Of a DNA stretch of 64,000 nucleotides, positions 30,001 to 38,113 are shown one piece after another. The stretch covers positions 1,920,001 to 1,984,000 of the forward strand of contig NZ_CP047242.1 of NCBI RefSeq assembly GCF_009856605.1, written 5' to 3'. Each line of letters opens with the position of its first letter. Position 1 is the stretch's first letter. The stretch is from Trichormus variabilis 0441 (lineage in GTDB: Bacteria > Cyanobacteriota > Cyanobacteriia > Cyanobacteriales > Nostocaceae). Both the position numbers and the translations under genes were made by a program. The notes under the pieces were generated by a model that ran no database searches, had not been told where the DNA came from, and was given only the letters and a program-made list of their open reading frames with translations.

Positions 30001-30309
30001 ATTGCCGCACATCCCAGCGAAATCCGCATTTATACATCTCTACTCAATCAAGACTGGATGAGTATTCGGATTACCGATAATGGACTCGGCATTGATGAGC
30101 AGATAATCCCCAGATTGTTCGATCCATTTTTTACTACTAAGATGGTCGGTAAAGGTACTGGACTGGGACTTTCGATCAGCTATCAGATTGTCACAGATAA
30201 ACACAAAGGCAAGATTTACTGCCAATCAGAACTTGGTAAAGGTACAGAGTTTGTCGTCGAATTACCAATTCTTCAGGCAAAAATTAATCCATCAATAACG
30301 AAAGTCTGA
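27091..30309 (+). CDS. Sensor histidine kinase with four GAF domains (possible cyanobacteriochrome)
   Basis: About 1072 residues, with four tandem GAF domains followed by a HisKA-like helix pair (His807 in GVAHEINNPINFI) and a HATPase (LLSNAIDAL, DNGLGID, GKGTGLGLSIS). GAF1-3 have a 185-residue period and each contains the Cys-His pair used by phytochromes and cyanobacteriochromes to hold a bilin: Cys143, Cys328 and Cys513, each in RCH. They also share YRFN.DWSG.F, W.D..LQET.GGRYR.NE and LWGL.AAYQH..PR.W. GAF4 has Pro695 in place of the Cys. There are no PAS, membrane or receiver domains. The start is uncertain: ATG 27091 or ATG 27124 (a TTG at 27082 also fits). The partner response regulator is not in the immediate neighbourhood. 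Confidence 0.85.
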   Translation: MKLGVSFFSISMIRNSYEPPNPSDLPDCHNQLRLTAQYQKILVRILAKIRSSVNIESLCRTSCQDICGQLQIERLAIYRFNSDWSGSFINRFGFAEPPWDKLTAFGQDLVWQDSHLQETQGGRYRKNEPFATADIYDAGHSRCHIEVLEQFQIRAYAIAPIVVGAKLWGLLAAYQHSAPRQWHQNEVEFIAQAASYLGVAMQQEEIIKEAKQRTVELQDAIARQRALMEVVGNIRSSINTEIILNTACQELCKLLKLERAAVYRFNEDWSGEFVSQFGMVETQWHRISPFGKNLVWDDTYLQETKGGRYRHNETFAVNDIYEAGHTRCHIDILEQFKIYAYALAPIFIGKKLWGLIAAYQHTGPREWANYEVEFLGQVGAQLGVAIQQAENLAQSKQQADALQNAIARQRALTEVVGKIRSSLDINLILKTTCQEVCKMLRIERVGVYRFNPDWSGEFVSNFGMVEAQWDSINPFGQNLVWEDTHLQETKGGRYRNNENFAVNDIYQVGHSRCHLDILEQFKIRAYALTPIFVGRNLWGLLAAYQHSAPRQWDIVEVEFLGQVASQLGVALQSSQMMSQIQTRADELQKSAEQRRILFDLVVKIRESLDLEAILKNTVQEVRRSLQADRVGIFRFDSDQGFCSGEFIAEDVLPKFDSALAVKVQDYCFGDHYAPQYRQGQVQVISDVNSVGSKVPHLDVIEQFQVKAQIIVPLMEGDNLWGLLCIHQCTHPRHWEEDELEFVTQIAAQLSVALHQANLFQQSSLLGETRAEANQLAQTLKELRTAQMQIIHAEKMASLGQLVAGVAHEINNPINFIHGNLEHAHQYTQELLRYVKLYQHYHPNAAPEIQEFFQQAEIEFLFEDLPNLFQSMQVGTQRIQEIVTSLRSFSRLDEADFKTANIHECIDSTLMILQHRLKPSADSHAIHVTKDYDDLPLIECYPGQLNQVFMNLLSNAIDALEEREAKLSPEVIAAHPSEIRIYTSLLNQDWMSIRITDNGLGIDEQIIPRLFDPFFTTKMVGKGTGLGLSISYQIVTDKHKGKIYCQSELGKGTEFVVELPILQAKINPSITKV

Positions 30310-30386
30310 GAATGTCTTGAATTTTGAATTGTTAACACTGGAGTTTAGACTAAAGACAAGCGATAGGAAAATAATACGCGTGACGA

Positions 30387-30905
30387 ATGATTAAACGTAT
30401 TTTTATATTTGCTTGTACAACCTTATTGGGTGGATGCTTTGGCTATCCTCGGTTGGTAAGTTACCCTTTCGATCCTGGGGGAAGGAGTATTAATAGTCTT
30501 GCTTCAGAACTTAATCCTCAAATTTCGGGGCGATATATTGTGTTTACAAGCGATCGCCGGGGTAGCCAAGATGTATATATGTTTGATACGCTGACTCAAA
30601 ATTTGGTAGATTTGCCTGGGTTAAATGCTTTAGATACGATCGCCTCTCATCCCAGTGCTTCGGCAGATGGTCGTTATGTAGTATTTGCTGCTAGTCGCCA
30701 AGGACGATCAGCTATTTTTATTTATGACAGAGAAACACGGCAATTACGGAATTTGACAAATAATTTACAAGCAGAAGTCCGCAACCCCACCATTAGCGCT
30801 GATGGGAATGCGATCGCTTTTGAGTCTAGCAATAATGGCCAGTGGGATGTTTTAGTTTATAACCGTTCTGGGCAACCCGTGAATGTGCCTCAAGATCCCC
30901 GATGA
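30387..30905 (+). CDS. TolB-like lipoprotein, paralogue of the 26412 gene
   Basis: A 172-residue protein starting MIKRIFIFACTTLLGGC, a good lipoprotein signal with lipobox LGGC at about residue 17. Three PD40-type repeats follow (SGRYIVFTSD, ADGRYVVFAAS, ADGNAIAFESS), ending GQWDVLVYNRSG, which closely parallels the end of the 26412 protein (GQWDIEVLDRG). The two genes bracket the GAF-kinase gene on the same strand. Envelope-anchored by inference; function unknown. Confidence 0.75.
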   Translation: MIKRIFIFACTTLLGGCFGYPRLVSYPFDPGGRSINSLASELNPQISGRYIVFTSDRRGSQDVYMFDTLTQNLVDLPGLNALDTIASHPSASADGRYVVFAASRQGRSAIFIYDRETRQLRNLTNNLQAEVRNPTISADGNAIAFESSNNGQWDVLVYNRSGQPVNVPQDPR

Positions 30906-31044
30906 AATGAGGGAGTTGTGAGTGGTGAAAAAAAATCCCTACTCCCTATGTTTTTTGAGGGTGTAGGGGTGTAGGGGTGTAGGGGAGAAATTTTTGAATT
31001 TTGAATTTTGTAGCTTTAGCTTCCCGTAGGGTATTTTGAATTGA

Positions 31045-32037
31045 TTACTCCTTTTGTATCGATTCGATGAGCGATCGCACTTGGGCTGTCCCTTCAGATG
31101 CTTCAAAGGATAGAGGAAATTTACCTTTGGCAATCATTCGTAAACCCAGGGGAGCGAGGCTGAGTAATCCTCTGAGGTCTTTTAAATAGTTACCGACTAC
31201 TTGTAAGCCAAATTGCCGTTCGTCAATCCATCCGCCTTCTTTGACTAGCTCTACTAATACCTTGCGGTGGCGAATTGAGCGGCTATCGCTGGCTTGTTTT
31301 TGGCTGAGTATTTCTTGCTTGATTTTGGTAATTTGCTCTAATGGGGCTACTTCCATTGGGCAAACTGAATCGCAGTAAAGACAACGGGTACAACCCCAAA
31401 CACCTTTAGTGCCTTCGTTGTAACTTTCTAAGCGTTCGGCTGTGCTAGTATCGCGGGAGTCTGCAACCATGCGGTAGGCTTTAGCTAAGGCGTGGGGGCC
31501 GACGAAGTCGGGGTTGACTTCACGGGCATTGCATTCTGAGTAGCACGCACCGCACATAATACAATTACCAGTTTGATCGAGGCGCGATCGCTCATCTGGT
31601 GTTTGTAAAAATTCCCGTTCTGGTACTTGTCTGGCTGCTGTACTTACATAGGGAGCAACAGCTTCTAGATTATTCCAGAAACTATTCATATCTACGACCA
31701 AATCCTTAATTACTGGCATATTGCCTAAAGGAGCGATCGTAATTTCTGGAATGTTAGTTGCTTGATTAGCTGAAGATGATATTTTTTCTAATCTAGCTAG
31801 TTCACTACCTACATTTTCTTTACAAGCTAGAGCCGAACGGCCATTAATTCGCATGGCACAGCTACCACAAATAGTATTGCGGCAATTTTTACGAAATGCT
31901 AGTGTTCCGTCTTGCTCCCACTTAATACGATTAAGACAATCTAAGATAGTATTACCAGGGTCTGTCTCCATAAGGTAATTCTGCACAATAGGAGCAGAAT
32001 TTTGTTGTTGACGAATGATTTTAAATAGAACTTCCAT
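31045..32037 (-). CDS. sdhB: Succinate dehydrogenase/fumarate reductase iron-sulfur subunit
   Basis: A 330-residue protein with an N-terminal [2Fe-2S] ferredoxin domain (CRNTICGSCAMRINGRSALAC) and two C-terminal clusters (CIMCGACYSEC and CTRCLYCDSVCP) for [4Fe-4S]/[3Fe-4S]. It passes electrons from the flavoprotein subunit towards the quinone pool at the thylakoid or cytoplasmic membrane. The frame reaches a TTG at 32046, but ATG 32037 (MEVLFKIIRQ) is the more likely start. It stands apart from other sdh subunits, as is usual in cyanobacteria. Confidence 0.93.
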   Translation of the reverse strand: MEVLFKIIRQQQNSAPIVQNYLMETDPGNTILDCLNRIKWEQDGTLAFRKNCRNTICGSCAMRINGRSALACKENVGSELARLEKISSSANQATNIPEITIAPLGNMPVIKDLVVDMNSFWNNLEAVAPYVSTAARQVPEREFLQTPDERSRLDQTGNCIMCGACYSECNAREVNPDFVGPHALAKAYRMVADSRDTSTAERLESYNEGTKGVWGCTRCLYCDSVCPMEVAPLEQITKIKQEILSQKQASDSRSIRHRKVLVELVKEGGWIDERQFGLQVVGNYLKDLRGLLSLAPLGLRMIAKGKFPLSFEASEGTAQVRSLIESIQKE

Positions 32038-33910
32038 TGCTACCAACCAAAGTCTTAAAATTATCTCACCAACCTCGAAAATTTTGAGTCGGGGCTGGTG
32101 TTTGCAAAAATAGCCTAGTGTTAAGAGCTAGTCAGTCAACGAGCGACTGATTCTAGTTCCAGCATAACCATTAAAATTTTAATTGCAGCAACGCCATAGA
32201 TGAGATTTGTGAGGTGGTCGCGGTTTGAATGCAAAAAAGTTAATTATATGCCCCTAATTGAATTTGCTGACTTTTTCAAATCCTCAGGCCGTTTCACAGC
32301 AAATGAGCTTCAGCTTCATCTAGCTTGAAAGAGGGTGTAGGGGTGTCAGGGTATATGGGTGTAGGGGAAAGATATCTTTCATCTATGACTGTGAAATTTT
32401 TTCATTGGGACTGCTTTATCCATAAAATATCCAAAGTTAAGGCTTTAATGATTCTTGATAATTCTTGATGTCAAGATATGCAAGAGCGATAAATGAAAAA
32501 ATCTTAACTTAAAATAGCCATAATGAAGTACGTACACGAGAATAGTTAAAGTTTCCTTACCCGATTGAGGGACTTTTACTAAGCACTAGTAGGCATCATC
32601 CAGTATTTTTAACTTAGTCATACATGAATTTAGTAGATAGCTAAGGAGCAAAATCCCTCTTCCCTAGACCCTAACCTCTAACTTCTTTTCCACCAATAGG
32701 AAGCTGATTTGATTGGTGAAAAGATTTAAGCATCGTAGGGTGGACGATGTCTACCAAAACCATGCTACTGTGGGCAATGCCCACACCGCATAAATTTCAA
32801 AAATCAAGTGTAAATCCTATAGATCCCTATTTTGATTAGCTTGTACAACAAAGCAGAAAAATTTTTGCTTACTCCCTACTGGTTACTACCGACTTTCATA
32901 ATCCTCACTAAAAGTTCATTTTTTGTTTGTATATACGCGTTAGAGCTGAGAATACACATCTAGTAGTGGCAAGAAAATGCTAGATAGATGTGGAGAGATT
33001 TATTCTTCCCATAGACAGACGTACAGAAAACACAATAATTTTTGTCTGGTGAGAATAAACTAGGACTTTCATTGTCTTGGCTTTTAGTCTCATCTCAATC
33101 AAGTGAATCTCAGGATATAACTCACTCGTCAAAACTACTCATCTAAATTTAGATTAATTTTTATAAGAGCCATAGTGCAATCATCACTCTAGCTTATAAA
33201 GCAGAAAGAAAATCGTCCCTGCTTTCTATTTTCATTAGCTTGGGCTTTTAGCTAAAAATTTATCTGCAAGTTAGATTTAAAAATAAACAACTATTTTGCT
33301 ATTATTAGTCCATGCTAGTATTTAATATAAAATTACGAAGTCACAAAACCAGAATCAACAGCTGTATAACTGCTGCTACTACTGCTTGGTTTCTTCGTAA
33401 TGTAGAGACATGAAATTTCTCGTCTCTACAAACAGGACACAGCAAAAAAGGGTGTATGTCCAGACCATATTCAAATACCATGCTGTCTGAAGCTGAAGAG
33501 GAAACATAGGGAAAACCTTACAACTCAAAAGCAACAAAGGCAAGCACTAAAAGTGGAGAACCTGCAATTTCTTTGGTCTACGACTAGTTTGTAGTAGAAC
33601 CTGCACAATTTGTTAAAGTGGCGCAAATTTACACCACTACAGTAGTGCCAAAAGAGAAAAAAACTGCATTTCCAATGGCGAATCATGGTTAAAATTGCCG
33701 TAAAATCACTGAAATTAGTGCCTGTGAAACTCATAACCTCCTAATCTGTTGTGCTTAAACACAATAGAGGTATTTGAGGCTAATATCAGCAGGAATTCAC
33801 CCTTGATTTTTAAAGTCTCCAGTAACTTTATGCAGATGCTAAAAAGTCAAATACTGGCATGAGACAACATAATTCATCAGTTTGGAGAGAGTAAGGAAAT
33901 TTTGAGCGTA
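32038..33910. other. 1.9-kb gene-poor region upstream of calA
   Basis: The longest gap in the window, AT-rich, with no convincing coding frame. Visible elements are a hairpin CTAGTCAGTC...GACTGATTCTAG near 32128-32155, gtgtagg repeats near 32335-32365, a GTGGGCAATGCCCAC palindrome near 32775, and a 9-bp inverted repeat at 33401-33430. A 26-codon ORF at 32248-32328 has no ribosome binding site. The calA promoter and any long leader must be here. Confidence 0.5.
33401..33430. repeat. Hairpin repeat TGTAGAGAC...GTCTCTACA
   Basis: A perfect 9-bp inverted repeat around a GAAATTTC palindrome. It belongs to the same dispersed hairpin class (GTAGAGACGCGA...) as the elements near 47576 and 54986. Confidence 0.7.
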
Positions 33911-34345
33911 ATGACTGAAACTGCAACCGCGCCTTTAACTGGAAAAGCACTGCTAGCTAAGGTAAAAGAACTTTCTACACTACCACGACGAGAAAGAGCT
34001 AAACAGTGCGGTTACTATACCGTTACTAAGAATAACCAAGTCCGGGTTAATCTCACAGATTTCTATGATGCTTTGCTATCGGCTAGAGGTATTCCTCTTA
34101 GCCCAGAAGCACCAAAAGATGGTCGTGGTCGTGAACCGACATACCGAGTTAGCGTTCATCAAAATGGTCAAATTGTCATTGGTGCTACTTACACCAAAGC
34201 AATGGGGTTAAAACCAGGTGATGAATTTGAAATTAGATTGGGATACAAGCACATTCACTTGATTCAACTCGGTGAAAGCGATAAAAAGCTCTCCCCAGAT
34301 TTAGATATCGACGAATCTGATGAAGATTTGGATGATGAAGAGTAA
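33911..34345 (+). CDS. calA: Cyanobacterial AbrB-like transcription regulator CalA
   Basis: A 144-residue protein of the cyAbrB family. The N-terminal LTGKALLAKVKELSTLPRRERAKQCGYY segment is specific to cyanobacterial members. The C-terminal AbrB-type DNA-binding part (YRVSVHQNGQIVIGATYTKAMGLKPGDEFEIRLG) is followed by an acidic tail (DIDESDEDLDDEE). In Anabaena CalA is an abundant, essential regulator that binds promoters for redox, division and heterocyst functions. The ATG at 33911 is preferred over the upstream in-frame TTG at 33902. Autoregulation is plausible but not shown by the sequence. Confidence 0.9.
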   Translation: MTETATAPLTGKALLAKVKELSTLPRRERAKQCGYYTVTKNNQVRVNLTDFYDALLSARGIPLSPEAPKDGRGREPTYRVSVHQNGQIVIGATYTKAMGLKPGDEFEIRLGYKHIHLIQLGESDKKLSPDLDIDESDEDLDDEE

Positions 34346-34460
34346 ATTCTCTGAGGGGGGATAAGTTAAAGTGATGACTTTTAACGTGTCCCCAATACCA
34401 TAACAACCTGCTAAGCTGTCAGGCATTTAACTTGCACATACTTTCGTGTCGGCTGTTGAA

Positions 34461-34489
34461 AGTTGACGGTTAACTGTCAGCCGTCAACT
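34461..34489 (+). terminator. Hairpin downstream of calA
   Basis: Inverted repeat AGTTGACGG / CCGTCAACT around an 11-base loop, 115 bases after the calA stop in STRR-like sequence. There is no T tract, so terminator function is only possible. The rest of the 309-base gap to the next gene shows nothing else. Confidence 0.35.
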
Positions 34490-34654
34490 GTCAACAAACT
34501 ATACAAGTGACTATGTGATTTAAAGGTGTAATAGCTTATCACTGATTAAATAATTTTATCTAACGCAAAAATACGATTTATTCCTTGCAGAAGTGACTAC
34601 TCTTAGTAGAGGCTTGATTCATAATACAAGAATTTATTCTGCAAATAGTCTACC

Positions 34655-35539
34655 GTGATTTTTGTGTTGAATTTGACAATTATCTTTACGCCATTCATTA
34701 ACAATCTGCTGGCATTTATGAAAGATGCCCCGGCAATAACTGTTGTGATGGCGTTTTTTATCGCTTGGCTGGTGTGCTGGTTACCAATTGCAGCAGTGTC
34801 ATTGAAATTACTTAATTGGCAACCGATAAAACCGTTGCAACCAGAGCAGAAATTACCATTAATGATATCGCTCTACTTATTAGCGCCTCTGGTGCTTTGG
34901 GGCGTGATTTGGTTAACTAATAGCTCTTTTGCAAATTATGGGATTGTCGGTAATTTTGCCCTATTGAGTTCCTTAGCACTAGGCTTTGGCTTAGGAGTTT
35001 TAAGTATAGTTATTTTGTTTACCTGTCAATTGTGGTTGGGTTGGTGCTATTTTAAAGAATCAAATATCAAGCAAATAGCATCTATTTCACTACCTATTTT
35101 ATTGATAGCGTTATTGGTGGGAGGTATAGAAGAATTAGTTTTTCGTGGTTTCCTCTTAACAGAATTAGAAAGAGACTATTCTGTATGGGTAGCAGGAATA
35201 CTTTCTAGCCTAATTTTTGCTGTTTTACACCTAGTTTGGGAGCAACGGGAAACTTTACCCCAGCTACCGGGGCTGTGGTTACTGGGAATGATGTTGGTGT
35301 TGGCAAGGATAAGCGATCGCGGTAACTTGGGTATAGCTTGGGGACTACATTCGGCTTTGGTATGGGCGATCGCTACTATAGATACAGCCCAATTAGTTAC
35401 TTACACAGGTAAAGTCTCCGAATGGTGGACTGGGAAAAATAAAAAACCCCTAGCTGGGGTAACAGGAATTATATGCGTTTTGGGAACAACGTTAATTTTG
35501 TGGTTAGTGTGTGACAGTATATCTTTAATCTTGTTTTGA
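34655..35539 (+). CDS. CPBP (CAAX/Abi) family intramembrane metalloprotease
   Basis: A protein of up to 294 residues with about seven hydrophobic segments and the family motifs GGIEELVFRGFLL (EExxxR) and SSLIFAVLHLVWE (FxxxH), followed by GLHSALVWA with the third motif histidine. Such glutamic-type membrane proteases process prenylated or signal peptides; the cyanobacterial substrate is unknown. The GTG at 34655 is the longest start, and ATG 34718 (MKDAPAITVV) is an alternative. It is transcribed towards ctaB. Confidence 0.85.
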   Translation: MIFVLNLTIIFTPFINNLLAFMKDAPAITVVMAFFIAWLVCWLPIAAVSLKLLNWQPIKPLQPEQKLPLMISLYLLAPLVLWGVIWLTNSSFANYGIVGNFALLSSLALGFGLGVLSIVILFTCQLWLGWCYFKESNIKQIASISLPILLIALLVGGIEELVFRGFLLTELERDYSVWVAGILSSLIFAVLHLVWEQRETLPQLPGLWLLGMMLVLARISDRGNLGIAWGLHSALVWAIATIDTAQLVTYTGKVSEWWTGKNKKPLAGVTGIICVLGTTLILWLVCDSISLILF

Positions 35540-35598
35540 ACCACACAGACACCTTTGTGGGTCGGAAAAATTATGAGATTTTTGAGTTTTTGAAAATA

Positions 35599-35631
35599 CG
35601 ATCGCGCCACAATATAGTACCAGCGCGATCG
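35599..35631. terminator. Hairpin between convergent genes
   Basis: Inverted repeat CGATCGCGC / GCGCGATCG, made of two HIP1-like sequences, between the CPBP protease (plus) and ctaB (minus). Possible bidirectional terminator. Confidence 0.45.
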
Positions 35632-35647
35632 CTTCATGATCCATGTT

Positions 35648-36604
35648 TTAGCTAATGAGATGCAACTGATTGATAACAGCGTTGATTAGATGATGAGTGA
35701 GGGGAAGACTATCAATTACCATTCCCAGACACAACAGCATCATATAGGAAATAGAGTAGAGGAACAATTCTCTAGCTGTAGGGCGATCCTCTGGATTATG
35801 CAGCAAACGCCAGGATTTGCGGATAAATACTGCTCCTAGAGATATAGCGATCGCTGCATAAACAATACCACTAGAGTGGAGAGGATAAACCAGCAATAGG
35901 GTAGCGACGACTGTAATTAGTGTGTAATACCAAATTTGCTTAACTGTTGCGGCATTGCCTTCAACTACGGGGAGCATGGGGATACCGACTTTGGCATAGT
36001 CGTCACGAATCATCAAAGCCAGCGCCCAGAAGTGGGGGGGTGTCCACAAAAAGACGATAGCGAAGATTAACCATGCACTCCAGCTTAATGTGCCTGTGAC
36101 AGCTGCCCAACCAACCAAGGCGGGAATTGCCCCAGCCGCGCCACCGATAACAATATTTTGGGTGCTATGACGTTTTAACCAGTGAGTATAGATTAAAACG
36201 TAAAAAATAATACCAGATAATGCTAATGAAGCGGCGAGGAGGTTGGCGAATACTGTTAGTAGGGTAAAAGAAAGTACGGCTAGAGCGATCGCAAAAATTA
36301 GCGCATCACGCACCTGTACTTTACCCGATGGCATAGGACGATGACGCGTCCGTTCCATGTCATAGTCAATATCCCGGTCATAAATGCAGTTAATTGTCTG
36401 GGCGCTAGCAGCTGCCAAAGTACCACCAGCCATAGTGACTAACAATAACACAGGGTCTACCTGTCCCTGTGCCGCAATCCACATACTCCCGGCTGTAGTA
36501 ATCAACAACAAAGGAATAATACGGGGTTTAGTTAGTTGGTAATAGCTTTGAATTACCTGGAGAAAACTTTCGTGGTGGCGACGAGAGACATTAGTCTCAA
36601 TCAT
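35648..36604 (-). CDS. ctaB: Protoheme IX farnesyltransferase (haem O synthase)
   Basis: A 318-residue UbiA-family membrane prenyltransferase that adds a farnesyl group to haem B, giving haem O for the oxidase. The diphosphate/Mg site is seen in [26 protein letters not shown], and the second motif region in [18 protein letters not shown]. About eight membrane helices are predicted. It lies downstream of ctaA in the same direction, 160 bases apart, and next to the divergent coxBAC operon that uses the product. Confidence 0.95.
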   Translation of the reverse strand: MIETNVSRRHHESFLQVIQSYYQLTKPRIIPLLLITTAGSMWIAAQGQVDPVLLLVTMAGGTLAAASAQTINCIYDRDIDYDMERTRHRPMPSGKVQVRDALIFAIALAVLSFTLLTVFANLLAASLALSGIIFYVLIYTHWLKRHSTQNIVIGGAAGAIPALVGWAAVTGTLSWSAWLIFAIVFLWTPPHFWALALMIRDDYAKVGIPMLPVVEGNAATVKQIWYYTLITVVATLLLVYPLHSSGIVYAAIAISLGAVFIRKSWRLLHNPEDRPTARELFLYSISYMMLLCLGMVIDSLPLTHHLINAVINQLHLIS

Positions 36605-36734
36605 TTTGAGTTTAATTCCTTATTTTCAACAACTTAATTGCAGCCCCAGTTGATATGGTGTTGCGTGAGGAGATTGGGCTAGGGCTAATTCATCAATGAA
36701 GGCATGGGAAGGATGAGTAAGAATTTCTTACTTC

Positions 36735-36768
36735 CCAATCCCCAGTCCCCAATCCCCAATCCCTCATC
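36735..36768. repeat. CCCAATC/CCCAGTC heptamer STRR
   Basis: Four to five heptamers of the ccccaat/ccccagt type between ctaA and ctaB. The same class recurs at 41160-41206 and 63234-63266. Confidence 0.75.
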
Positions 36769-37711
36769 TCATTTGGGTATTTGTGGCAGTTGCTGTTAAA
36801 CCAACCGTAGCCCAGTCGCGTAGTGCTAGGACGGTAAAAGCTACTAAAGTACCGAGCAGAGTAGCTCCTATCGCTTGGTGAGAGACTGTTAGAGGTTCGA
36901 CTTGGAGATGTAGGCGGAAGGTGGCAAATCCCAAGAGGATTTGTAAAATTAACAATCCTCCTGCCATATTAGCTAATCGTCGCAAAGCAGGATGTAACGC
37001 TGGTGTCCGCCAGGAAATCAAAACCACTGCTAGGGTTGCTACTGTTGGCGGTACTAAACCAAAAATATGGCTGTACATCACATTGCAAAGTTGGGAACCA
37101 CCAAAGCATTGGTGTAAAGCCCAACGAGAGCCGACTAAAGCGCCTAAGAGACTTTGTACGTAAACTAAAATGGCGGCTACTAAGCCCACCCAAGGCAGCT
37201 TACCAACGTTGCCTGTACCCTGATAGGGAGTGAGGGCTATGCCAATGATTAGTAGACTAGTGAAAAATAACAGCGCGGTTCCCATGTGGGCGGTGACGAT
37301 ATCAAACCGCAATAACTCGGTGACTGTTAGTCCTCCCAGAATGCCTTGAAAGACAATTAAGAAGAGGGCAAAAGTTGATGCCCAAGGTAGCCAGGAGGGT
37401 AAAGCACGGCGATGCCACCAGGATAAACCAAACAGAGCGATCGCGCTCAGGCCGATCAAACTCGCATCTAGTCGGTGGAACCACTCCAAGAACACTTGGA
37501 GATTCATTTGCTTGGCTGGGACTAATTCGCCATAACAGAGAGGCCAATCTGGGCAAGCTAGGCCAGCATTCATCACACGGGTGGCAGAGCCTATTGCCAT
37601 CAAAATCAAGGTGGCTATAGACATTTTCCACACCAAGCGACGAATCATATCCTTGGGCTTTTGTTGCTCTGCTGCCGTTTCATTTTGTTGTTCTAGGACA
37701 AATTCGTTCAT
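36764..37711 (-). CDS. ctaA: Haem A synthase (COX15/CtaA family)
   Basis: A membrane enzyme of about 315 residues that oxidises the methyl group of haem O to give haem A. Family segments include GSATRVMNAGLACPDWPLCYGE at the end of helix 1, FLEWFHRLDASLIG with a haem-ligand His, QCFGGSQLCNVMYSHI, and VSHQAIGATLLG near the end. About eight helices are predicted. I prefer ATG 37711 (MNEFVLEQ), with AGAAGG upstream; an earlier ATG at 37765 is also possible and adds 18 residues. The gene is followed by ctaB and is divergent from coxB. Confidence 0.93.
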   Translation of the reverse strand: MNEFVLEQQNETAAEQQKPKDMIRRLVWKMSIATLILMAIGSATRVMNAGLACPDWPLCYGELVPAKQMNLQVFLEWFHRLDASLIGLSAIALFGLSWWHRRALPSWLPWASTFALFLIVFQGILGGLTVTELLRFDIVTAHMGTALLFFTSLLIIGIALTPYQGTGNVGKLPWVGLVAAILVYVQSLLGALVGSRWALHQCFGGSQLCNVMYSHIFGLVPPTVATLAVVLISWRTPALHPALRRLANMAGGLLILQILLGFATFRLHLQVEPLTVSHQAIGATLLGTLVAFTVLALRDWATVGLTATATNTQMR

Positions 37712-38113
37712 GAACGATACCTTCTGCCCGCCCTTGGTGAGCTGTTTAAAATTTTCTATTTTCATTACCTACCCATCTCCACCCTAGCGTATATAACCGG
37801 GTTTATTGATGAGCTTTTACTTATTACTTTGAACTACTCCAGGGCTTACTAGCCTGAAGCTTTAGGTATTTTTTAAGTTCTCGGAAATTGATTAATGTTC
37901 ATGAATTTTCAATTGCTAAATTTTCCTTAAATTTTTCTAATTTTTGGCATCTACTCTTAGTCGTATCTAATAAATCTCTTTTACTCAAGATTATTAATGT
38001 AGTCGAAAAAATTAATAAAGATTTCAGACCATTAGGCTCAATATTTAATAGCCTAGATTACCTTAGTAAGTGAGATGCTTCGAGATAACGTAATCAATTC
38101 AATTAAGTGAGCC
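37712..38113. promoter_or_regulatory. Divergent promoter region ctaA / coxB
   Basis: About 400 AT-rich bases (350 if ctaA starts at 37765) between the divergent haem A genes and the oxidase operon; the arrangement would allow coordinated control. A 61-codon ORF at 37888-38073 has no support. I cannot assign specific operator sites. Confidence 0.5.

Noticed and set aside
32248..32328. 26-codon ORF (MPLIEFADFFKS...)
   Set aside because: Plausible composition, but no ribosome binding site and too short to support.
33525..33734. 69-codon minus-strand ORF upstream of calA
   Set aside because: Cys/Phe-rich composition, no ribosome binding site and no family resemblance.
37888..38073. 61-codon ORF in the ctaA/coxB promoter region
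   Set aside because: Low-complexity, AT-rich chance frame in a divergent promoter gap.
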